Below are positions 5,717 through 11,021 of a stretch of DNA of 11,021 nt, one piece after another. The notes below the pieces were generated by a model. That model searched no databases and was not told the origin of the DNA. It worked only from the letters and a program-made list of their open reading frames with translations. Position numbers and translations under genes: made by a program. Positions within the stretch are counted from its first letter, which is position 1. Each line of letters starts with the position of its first letter. The stretch is taken from the NCBI GenBank assembly GCA_002732905.1, contig NVTC01000014.1:12682-23702 (forward strand), in the 5' to 3' direction. The DNA is from Robiginitomaculum sp. Its GTDB lineage: Bacteria > Pseudomonadota > Alphaproteobacteria > Caulobacterales > Maricaulaceae.

Positions 5717-5757
5717 ACAATTATGTATAACATCCCTGCGAAATACGTCAATTGTAT
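5715..5757. promoter_or_regulatory. Divergent lysR/TPR control region: lysR promoter and dyads
   Basis: On the - strand, TTGACG (5746-5751) and TATACA (5724-5729) with a 16-bp spacer form a good lysR promoter. Its predicted start is about 5717, right at the lysR ATG. Two dyads lie over it. ATACA-ATTA-TGTAT (5715-5728) covers the -10 and start codon. An 8-bp inverted pair, ATACAATT (5715-5722) and AATTGTAT (5750-5757), brackets the promoter. A further TACATGTA palindrome is at 5774-5781. Such dyads fit LysR autoregulatory sites, but binding is inferred. Confidence 0.45.
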
Positions 5758-5808
5758 TCTTATTTGAACTGCATACATGTAGCATGTTCACCAACACAGG
5801 AGTTTATC

Positions 5809-6318
5809 ATGAACATTTCCCCCCCCAAATCCATGCTTCGCACCCTTTTGGTTGCAGCTATTGCTACAACTCTGACCGCGTCTGTAATCATTGGTATGTC
5901 CGGAACGGCATCCGCAGGCGAAACACAGACTGCGAGCAGCGCCCCTCACTTCACCGTCGAACAATCAGGCAAGCGTGTTATAAAACAGGGTGTTATCGCT
6001 TATAACAAAGGTGACTATGCCAAAGCCGCCGCCTTTAACCGCGATGCTCTCCATCAGGGATTAAGAATAAAACACAAGACAATTGTCTATAGCAATCAGT
6101 GTGCAACTCTCGGGTCCCAAGGCCGTTATGAGCAAGCATTGGCAGCTTGTGATAGTGCTTTGAAATTAGCCCCTACCAATTGGCAAGCATATTCTAACCG
6201 TGCAGCTGTTAACTGGCTTAATGGTGACAAGGTGCAAGCAAAGCTTGATATTAAATCCGCAGAAGCCCTCGACAGCACTGCTGCAGCTATCACTTACAAT
6301 ATAAATGTATTTGGCTAA
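5809..6318 (+). CDS. Secreted or periplasmic TPR-repeat protein
   Basis: 169-residue protein with a Sec-type signal peptide: a basic start (K7, R11), a hydrophobic core LLVAAIATTLTASVIIG, and an ASA-G cleavage site after about residue 36. The mature part holds about three tetratricopeptide-like repeats. The first is QGVIAYNKGDYAKAAAFNRD; the second contains SNQCATLGSQGRYEQALAAC and DSALKLAP; the third contains YSNRAAVNWLNGDKVQAKLD. Such repeats usually mediate protein-protein contacts. The ATG at 5809 has a strong AGGAG 6 nt upstream; an earlier in-frame start would add 19 residues ahead of a normal signal peptide. It is divergent from the LysR gene and may be under its control. TPR and export calls are confident; the partner and role are unknown. 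Confidence 0.87.
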   Translation: MNISPPKSMLRTLLVAAIATTLTASVIIGMSGTASAGETQTASSAPHFTVEQSGKRVIKQGVIAYNKGDYAKAAAFNRDALHQGLRIKHKTIVYSNQCATLGSQGRYEQALAACDSALKLAPTNWQAYSNRAAVNWLNGDKVQAKLDIKSAEALDSTAAAITYNINVFG

Positions 6319-6356
6319 ATATATGTGGATAGGGATTTACCTCACCCATTCATTGT

Positions 6357-6381
6357 GGGGTGCGCGATCTTTGCGCGCCCC
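6357..6381 (+). other. Strong hairpin downstream of the TPR gene, no U-tract
   Basis: GGGGTGCGCG (6357-6366) and TGCGCGCCCC (6372-6381) pair over 10 bp (two G-U wobbles) with a 5-nt loop. The following bases on the + strand are A-rich, not T-rich, so it is not a classical terminator. CACCC (6343-6347) could alternatively pair with GGGTG (6358-6362). It lies between the TPR gene and the isomerase gene and may protect the TPR mRNA 3' end or be a U-less terminator. Confidence 0.45.
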
Positions 6382-6440
6382 AAAAATAATTGACCCAGCA
6401 CGGCACTTCAAGCATATTAATGTGCTATAAGGAGATGCTC

Positions 6441-7079
6441 TTGCCCACACCAATTGATTTATACTGGTCGTTTCGTTCGCCCTATTCTTATTTGGCAGTA
6501 AAGCCGACTATTGCGCTTGAGGCCGAATGGGACATTGACATCAATGTCAAAATTGTCTTGCCATTAGCCCTGCGTCAGCCGGATTTTTTTGAAAGTCGCG
6601 GCCCCGAATGGATGGGTTATTTGTTTCGAGACATTGTCCGGCTCGCAGAAATGAGCGGGCAAACACTTGCCATGCCACAGCCCGACCCTGTGATAACCGA
6701 TCCAGAAACAGGCAGTTTTGCCAAAGAACAACCGCTTGTATGGCGACTATCACGCCTCGGTGTGTGCGCCAATGAAGCAGGGCGCGGCATGGCGTTCTTA
6801 AACGAGGTCGGCTCATTAGTTTGGAGCGGCAAAAATTGGCTGGAAGACGGTCGGCTGGACGCAGCCATTACCCGCACCGGTCTGGATTTGGAAAGCCTCG
6901 AATCCGAAATGGATACACAGCGCATTGACGCTCTTATTCACGAACATGACAAAGACCTGCGTGCTGCCGGACATTGGGGTGTACCAACATTTGTTTTGAA
7001 CAATGAGCCGTTTTTTGGACAAGACCGCATAGATGCTCTGGCGTGGCGACTGGGAAAGCTCGGCGTTGCGCGGCGCTAG
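6441..7079 (+). CDS. 2-hydroxychromene-2-carboxylate isomerase-like protein (kappa-GST/DsbA family)
   Basis: 212-residue thioredoxin-fold protein of the kappa-class GST / 2-hydroxychromene-2-carboxylate isomerase family, which uses glutathione to isomerise aromatic breakdown intermediates. The N-terminus reads DLYWSFRSPYSYLAVKP; S13 of the SPYSYL motif matches the family's active-site serine. The C-terminus has GHWGVPTFVL with the cis-proline (about 182) and EPFFGQDRIDAL, both diagnostic. I chose the TTG at 6441 because AAGGAG (6429-6434) lies exactly 6 nt upstream. An in-frame ATG at 6435 abuts that Shine-Dalgarno with no spacing, and an ATG at 6420 lies upstream of it; these would add 2 or 7 residues. 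The gene converges on the FAD oxidase with a 5-bp gap. The true substrate is unknown: most homologues carry this name without evidence. Confidence 0.88.
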   Translation: MPTPIDLYWSFRSPYSYLAVKPTIALEAEWDIDINVKIVLPLALRQPDFFESRGPEWMGYLFRDIVRLAEMSGQTLAMPQPDPVITDPETGSFAKEQPLVWRLSRLGVCANEAGRGMAFLNEVGSLVWSGKNWLEDGRLDAAITRTGLDLESLESEMDTQRIDALIHEHDKDLRAAGHWGVPTFVLNNEPFFGQDRIDALAWRLGKLGVARR

Positions 7080-7084
7080 TCTGA

Positions 7085-8644
7085 TTAAAGGCCGAGTGCT
7101 CCCGGATTAATAAGGCCCTTCGGATCCATCTGGGTTTTAACGGCTTTGAGCAAAGCCAAAGTGCTCGGATTTATAGATTGCTGATAATTATAAACCTTGC
7201 CAATTTGTAGATGTGCGGCTTGGTGACTAGCCATTAAGTTTTTGAGCTTGGTGCGCAATCCGTCAACGGCGACACGCGCATCAGGGTTATCTGCAAAACC
7301 GTTTATTTTACGCAAATGCCCCGCCTCGACTTTGCGGTGGTGGATATCCATCAAAGCATCTGGCCAGAAAAATACGGGCTCTAGGACCATAGCGCTCGCA
7401 CCAACACTGGTCAGCAAATAGCCGATTCCAATGTCGTATTGATCACAAATATCTTTGTGCTCATCAAATAATGCCGTGATGGCATCCATCAAAGCCACAG
7501 CCCCCGAATGGGGTATTACGGCATGGACGGGTGCCCAGCGCTCGCCTGACGGGCCAATCATAGAATTGGGAGGGTTGAACGGATTGGCAGCCACCAAGGT
7601 TGGGATGGCATTTTCGATCTCTGTACCGCCTGCATTTTTGATGATGGTTTTGATGGTTTCAATATCAGATTTAGCTGCAGCCGCGTGGTGGTTCTCAGAT
7701 GTGATATGAACGGAATAAGGCACGTCCTTCATAAATCCACGTCCGGCTGCGGCAAGTTTAGCGCCTGTTTTGAGCGCGCCCAGTACCGACCCGCTGGCTT
7801 TCATTTCTGCTTTTAGGGCGCCTGCTAAAGCCTTTACGTCCTTAGCCAAGCTTTCGCGTTTCATGCGCTGGGCTTGCAAAAACGGGTCAAAACCAAAGCA
7901 CTCGGATGCCAAACCCTGTCTGGCTATTTTGCTCATAGCCGGAAGCATATCTTCGTAGCGCTCGAAACTAAACGAAGCATGGGCTTTGTGTTTTGGTGCA
8001 CGGATCAAGCGCAGTGTAATTTCCGCCTTTATCCCAAGCGCACCGCAGTCCCCCGTAAACAGCCCGGTCATATCCGGGCCAAAATGCCGAAAGAAACCAG
8101 AACCTGTTTCGATAATATCACCGTTGGCCGCCACAACTTTAAGCCCCGTGACGCTGTCCGCAGATATACCGTAGAGACCAGAGCCGAAGAAAATAGAGTT
8201 CTGGCTAACCGACCCACCGACCGTGGCATAAAGCCCGGAAAGTGTCCCCCAAAACGGGGTGCGTAAATTCGTGCCCTGCAAAGCTTTGTGCAAATCGGCC
8301 CAACTACACCCAGCCTCCACTGTTACATACATGTCTTTCACATTAATTTCGACCACTCGGTTCATGCGCGATGTGTCAATGCTGACGGATTTATTAGTAC
8401 TCGGAAGATAGCCGCCCGTATAAGATAGGCCGCCGCCGCGCGGAAACACCGCGAGGCCGTTTTGGGTTGCTAGCTTAACAACAGCCGCAAGATCATCAAT
8501 ATTTGCAGGTCGCAATACGGCCAAACTGGTAAATTCGGAACGGCTATATACATCTTGGGAAAAATACGCGCGTTCGCTTTCCTCCGTGGACACATGTTCG
8601 GCTCCAAGAACAGCGACCAGTTGTTTTTGCAATGCTTTATCCAT
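7085..8644 (-). CDS. FAD-linked oxidase/dehydrogenase (FAD_binding_4 + FAD-oxidase C domain)
   Basis: 519-residue flavoprotein of the PCMH/VAO superfamily. The FAD-binding domain (about 38-215) has VLRPANIDDLAAVVKLA, the pyrophosphate-binding loop FPRGGGLSYTGGYLP (67-81), SIDTSRMNRVVEIN and GGSVSQNSIFFGSGLYG. The C-terminal substrate domain (about 220-519) ends DPKGLINPGALGL, the usual FAD-oxidase C-terminal signature. The PP-loop has Leu where covalent-FAD enzymes often have His, so flavin is probably non-covalent through this site. Overall it is closer to the glycolate/lactate-oxidase and 4-cresol dehydrogenase-type families than to MurB, and no N-terminal signal peptide is visible. The ATG at 8642-8644 has TAGG about 8 nt upstream. 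It is divergent from the nitrilase-like gene and convergent with the isomerase. The substrate cannot be named. Confidence 0.87.
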   Translation of the reverse strand: MDKALQKQLVAVLGAEHVSTEESERAYFSQDVYSRSEFTSLAVLRPANIDDLAAVVKLATQNGLAVFPRGGGLSYTGGYLPSTNKSVSIDTSRMNRVVEINVKDMYVTVEAGCSWADLHKALQGTNLRTPFWGTLSGLYATVGGSVSQNSIFFGSGLYGISADSVTGLKVVAANGDIIETGSGFFRHFGPDMTGLFTGDCGALGIKAEITLRLIRAPKHKAHASFSFERYEDMLPAMSKIARQGLASECFGFDPFLQAQRMKRESLAKDVKALAGALKAEMKASGSVLGALKTGAKLAAAGRGFMKDVPYSVHITSENHHAAAAKSDIETIKTIIKNAGGTEIENAIPTLVAANPFNPPNSMIGPSGERWAPVHAVIPHSGAVALMDAITALFDEHKDICDQYDIGIGYLLTSVGASAMVLEPVFFWPDALMDIHHRKVEAGHLRKINGFADNPDARVAVDGLRTKLKNLMASHQAAHLQIGKVYNYQQSINPSTLALLKAVKTQMDPKGLINPGALGL

Positions 8645-8664
8645 ACCCTATACCTAACAAATCA

Positions 8665-8693
8665 TATTTATGTCCTAAAGTGGATGGACGCAA
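8665..8693 (-). promoter_or_regulatory. Candidate promoter of the FAD oxidase gene
   Basis: On the - strand, TTGCGT (8688-8693) and TAAATA (8665-8670) are separated by 17 bp. Transcription would start near 8658, giving a leader of about 14 nt. The region is the 102-bp divergent gap shared with the nitrilase-like gene. A 7-bp inverted pair, CTAACAA (8654-8660) and TTGTTAG (8712-8718), brackets it. No equally good promoter is seen on the + strand. Confidence 0.35.
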
Positions 8694-8746
8694 ACAGAAT
8701 GATTTTTCTCATTGTTAGAACTGGGTTTTGAAAATAGGGATGGCCC

Positions 8747-9832
8747 ATGGATACACAGAATAAATTACAGAATGATTTGTTGGAGCCAAGCTATATGGCC
8801 CCCTACATGGCATTGGCGTTACAATCCGAGGTTCAGGCCGTCAATGCTTGCACTGGCCGCGAAGATGCACGCACACTTATGTTTGCAACACTAGACAGAT
8901 TGGCGACCGAAATCCGCTCTAGTAAAATGTTTATCGGACAAGACTTAAAACTGCTGGTCTTGCCAGAATATTTCATGACCAGCTATCCGGCTGGTGAAAC
9001 AATACCGCAGTGGGCAGACAAGGCCTGTATTGAAATAGACGGGCCCGAGTATGGTGCTCTGGGTAAAATAGCGCAGGACAACGGTTTATATTTAGCGGGC
9101 AATGCTTACGAGCTTGACCCACATTTTGAGGGTTTATACTTTCAAACCTGTTTTATTATTGCCCCGAACGGCGATACGGTTTTACGCTATCGTCGTCTCA
9201 ATTCTATGTTTGCACCAACCCCTCATGATGTTTGGGACAAGTATCTGGATGTGTACGGTATGGACGGTGTTTTTCCAGTTGTGGATACAGATATTGGACG
9301 GTTAGCGTCTTTGGCTTCCGAAGAAATTTTATATCCGGAAATTGCGCGGGCGTTGGCTATGCGCGGCGCGGAAATCATCGTCCACCCCACCGGAGAAATG
9401 GGTAATATGTCCGAGACTCCAAAAGCCATTTGCCGCAAAGCGCGCGCCGTAGAAAACATGGTTTATATGGTTTCTGCCAATTGCGGCGGCATTGCAGGTC
9501 ACGCCATGCCCGCAGGAGCAACAGACGGACGTTCGTCTATTGTTGATTACCAAGGTCGTACATTGGTGGAATCGGGTTGGGGGCAAACCATGACCGCTCA
9601 TGCAACCCTCGACCTTAATGCGCTGCGCCAATACCGCCGCCGTCCGGGCATGGCCAATTTGCTGGCGCGCCAACGGTTTGAAATATTTTGCGAAACCTAT
9701 AATAAATGTGGGTCTCAAACCGCCAATTCAATGCTGGATAAAAACGGCAATGTGCAAGTTCCCGACCGTAAGCATTTTTTGGCTGCGCAAACCAGATCAA
9801 TAAAAGGTCTTGTGGATAGAGGCATTATTTAA
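8747..9832 (+). CDS. Nitrilase-superfamily protein with altered catalytic triad
   Basis: 361-residue carbon-nitrogen hydrolase-fold protein. The fold is recognisable from LKLLVLPEYFMTS (E74, the usual general-base glutamate), NGDTVLRYRRLN, and the segment EILYPEIARALAMRGAEIIV. The canonical catalytic triad is Glu-Lys-Cys. By my alignment, the lysine position in YRR is R150 (YRK in typical members) and the nucleophile position, seven residues before the Glu of YPE, is S191 in ASLASEEILYPE. It may be a pseudoenzyme or an altered-chemistry subgroup; I believe some uncharacterised nitrilase-related proteins share the SEEI segment but cannot check. The ATG at 8747 has AGGGA 6 nt upstream. Its stop overlaps the convergent leuD stop by 8 bp. 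It is divergent from the FAD oxidase. Superfamily call firm; function unknown. Confidence 0.85.
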   Translation: MDTQNKLQNDLLEPSYMAPYMALALQSEVQAVNACTGREDARTLMFATLDRLATEIRSSKMFIGQDLKLLVLPEYFMTSYPAGETIPQWADKACIEIDGPEYGALGKIAQDNGLYLAGNAYELDPHFEGLYFQTCFIIAPNGDTVLRYRRLNSMFAPTPHDVWDKYLDVYGMDGVFPVVDTDIGRLASLASEEILYPEIARALAMRGAEIIVHPTGEMGNMSETPKAICRKARAVENMVYMVSANCGGIAGHAMPAGATDGRSSIVDYQGRTLVESGWGQTMTAHATLDLNALRQYRRRPGMANLLARQRFEIFCETYNKCGSQTANSMLDKNGNVQVPDRKHFLAAQTRSIKGLVDRGII

Positions 9833-10412
9833 GCTGTATCCACGGATTGTTTGCAAAATAATTTTTCTCAAACAACTCAATTTCACTGATAGATTCTATC
9901 GTTATATCAATAGCATCCAAACCTTGCACTAACATGTGTTTGTGCGGCGCGCTAATGTTAAACTCTGTGCCAGCAATGGTTTGCTTGACCAGGTCGACTT
10001 TAATGTCCCCATCGATTTTCACCAACCTAGCAATCTTTTTTTTGGAAAGTTGAATTGGCAAGACACCATTTACTATACAGTTATTATAGAAAATTTCACC
10101 GAAGCTTTCGGCCACAATCACCCGAAACCCGTACTCAACAAGCGCCCATACGGCTTGTTCCCGCGATGACCCACAGCCAAAATTTGCACCTGATAATAAT
10201 ATCTGCACGCCTCTAAACTGCGGCCAATTCAGGAGAAAATCAGAATTTAATTCCCGTTCCCCCGTATAACGCCAGCCCGCAAACAAGCCGTCTGCCAACC
10301 CGATTTTTGTCACGCCTTTAATCTCACGCGAAGGGATAATCGCGTCCGTATCAATATTATCGCGTAAAAGCGGCAGTGCTTTTGCACTCAGAACTGTTAA
10401 CGGCTCACCCAT
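9825..10412 (-). CDS. leuD: 3-isopropylmalate dehydratase small subunit LeuD
   Basis: 195-residue small subunit of isopropylmalate isomerase, which with LeuC converts 2-isopropylmalate to 3-isopropylmalate in leucine biosynthesis in the cytoplasm. It carries the swivel-domain signatures RDNIDTDAIIPSREIKG (about 17-33), GLFAGWRY, and SGANFGCGSSREQAVWAL (about 74-91), whose GSSRE loop completes the active site in the aconitase family. It also has VIVAESFGEIFYNNCIVNGVLP. The length is normal. The ATG at 10410-10412 lies inside the end of leuC (8-bp ATGGGTGA overlap), which favours translational coupling. The 3' end overlaps the nitrilase-like gene on the other strand. A related citraconate- or methylmalate-type hydratase is possible, but leucine synthesis is the simplest reading. 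Confidence 0.9.
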   Translation of the reverse strand: MGEPLTVLSAKALPLLRDNIDTDAIIPSREIKGVTKIGLADGLFAGWRYTGERELNSDFLLNWPQFRGVQILLSGANFGCGSSREQAVWALVEYGFRVIVAESFGEIFYNNCIVNGVLPIQLSKKKIARLVKIDGDIKVDLVKQTIAGTEFNISAPHKHMLVQGLDAIDITIESISEIELFEKNYFANNPWIQLK

Positions 10413-11021
10413 CGTGCGGCTCCAAGTTGGAGACACTGCAAATATGTCCTGCCACAGCAGATGCTGCTACAGTTTCAGGACTGGCTAAATGTGTGCGGGC
10501 CCCAACACCTTGGCGTCCCTCAAAGTTTCGGTTGGTTGTAGAAATAACCCGCTTGCCATTGCCAAAACCTTCTCCGCCAGCATAAAAGCACATGGAACAG
10601 CCACTTTCACGCCATTCAAATCCAGCCTCTTTAAAAATAACATCAAGCCCCTCAGCTTCCGCAGCACGCTTAACGGAACTGGAACCCGGCACACAAATAG
10701 CACGAATATTTTTATGAACCCGCCGCCCTTGAAGCACTGCTGCTGCAGCGCGTAAATCCGATAGGCGCGCATTGGTGCATGAACCGATAAAGGCGGCATC
10801 AACACCTAAATCGGTAATTTTTACTCCAGCCACAAGCCCCATATAGGTCAAGGATTTTTTATCTTCTGCGCTGATGGGCGCCGGAATGTTTTCGCTTAGG
10901 GCTATAGATTGCGCCGGGCTGGTACCCCAACTGACGGTCGGCGCAATTGCACCTACATTCACTTTAATTGTTCTATCAAATTTAGCTTTTGTGTCGGTTG
11001 CAAGTTTTTGCCAGCTCTCCA
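10405..11021 (-). CDS. leuC: 3-isopropylmalate dehydratase large subunit LeuC, C-terminal part (5' end outside window)
   Basis: Large subunit of isopropylmalate isomerase; about 205 C-terminal residues are visible of a usual 460-470. The frame stays open to the window edge, and the residues before the first internal GTG (ESWQKLATDTKAKFDRTIKV) match the family, so the start lies beyond 11021. Seen are APTVSWGTSPAQ, then GSCTNARLSDLRAAAAVLQG with the first cluster cysteine. FEWRESGCSMCFY carries the CxxC pair that completes the [4Fe-4S] ligands, and NRNFEGRQGVGARTHLASPE is the usual C-terminal motif. The TGA stop lies within the first codons of leuD. As an Fe-S enzyme it is a natural client of the SUF system at the other end of the window, although the operons are separate. 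Confidence 0.92.
   Translation of the reverse strand, partial: ESWQKLATDTKAKFDRTIKVNVGAIAPTVSWGTSPAQSIALSENIPAPISAEDKKSLTYMGLVAGVKITDLGVDAAFIGSCTNARLSDLRAAAAVLQGRRVHKNIRAICVPGSSSVKRAAEAEGLDVIFKEAGFEWRESGCSMCFYAGGEGFGNGKRVISTTNRNFEGRQGVGARTHLASPETVAASAVAGHICSVSNLEPHDG

Noticed and set aside
9930..10170. An + strand frame inside leuD as a separate gene
   Set aside because: It is antisense to the conserved leuD coding sequence and has no recognisable motif.
1..11021. Mobile element, phage, CRISPR, toxin-antitoxin or tRNA genes
   Set aside because: I looked for transposase or integrase motifs, direct-repeat arrays and tRNA cloverleaf signatures and saw none. The only tandem array is the 18-bp sufA unit.

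Overview
This window looks like the chromosome of an alphaproteobacterium with moderate GC (roughly half by eye). The evidence is lineage-marker genes. TrcR (DUF1013), a DUF1192 protein and RcdA (DUF1465) are cell-cycle proteins essentially restricted to Alphaproteobacteria, and rcdA sits beside rpmE. The suf order sufS-sufT-sufA is also the usual alphaproteobacterial one. A CtrA/RcdA cell-cycle circuit with this GC would fit a marine Hyphomonadaceae/Caulobacterales-type organism, but I cannot fix the genus. I see no phage, transposon, CRISPR, toxin-antitoxin, tRNA or rRNA signature, and no gene-free stretch longer than about 300 bases.

Region 1 (1-2587, + strand) is the 3' end of a SUF iron-sulfur cluster operon: the C-terminal part of SufS, then SufT and the A-type carrier SufA. 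An AT-rich four-helix membrane protein of unknown function and a YibF-like glutathione S-transferase follow. The junctions are unusual. A 10-bp inverted repeat straddles the sufS stop codon. Three tandem 18-bp copies of a ribosome-binding-site unit precede sufA. The last two genes are joined by ATGA and TAATG overlaps.

Region 2 (2592-4623) is a cell-cycle and housekeeping block. trcR (-) and DUF1192-rcdA (+) diverge from a 209-bp control region. That region holds a candidate trcR promoter, a CtrA-like box over its -10, an intrinsic terminator inside the predicted trcR leader, and a perfect 9-bp inverted repeat. rcdA and rpmE (ribosomal protein L31) converge on a strong bidirectional terminator.

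Region 3 (4706-6318) is a LysR-type regulator divergent from a secreted or periplasmic TPR protein. The candidate lysR promoter would give an almost leaderless mRNA.

Region 4 (6441-9832) is metabolic: a kappa-GST/2-hydroxychromene-2-carboxylate isomerase-like protein (TTG start), a convergent FAD-linked oxidase, and a divergent nitrilase-superfamily protein in which the canonical catalytic Cys and Lys appear as Ser and Arg. These three may belong to one uncharacterised pathway, but nothing in the sequence names its substrate.

Region 5 (9825-11021, - strand) is leuC (5' end beyond the window) and leuD, the two subunits of 3-isopropylmalate dehydratase, overlapping by 8 bp. Three convergent gene pairs (GST/trcR, isomerase/FAD oxidase, nitrilase/leuD) have gaps of at most 5 bp or overlap, leaving no room for terminators.
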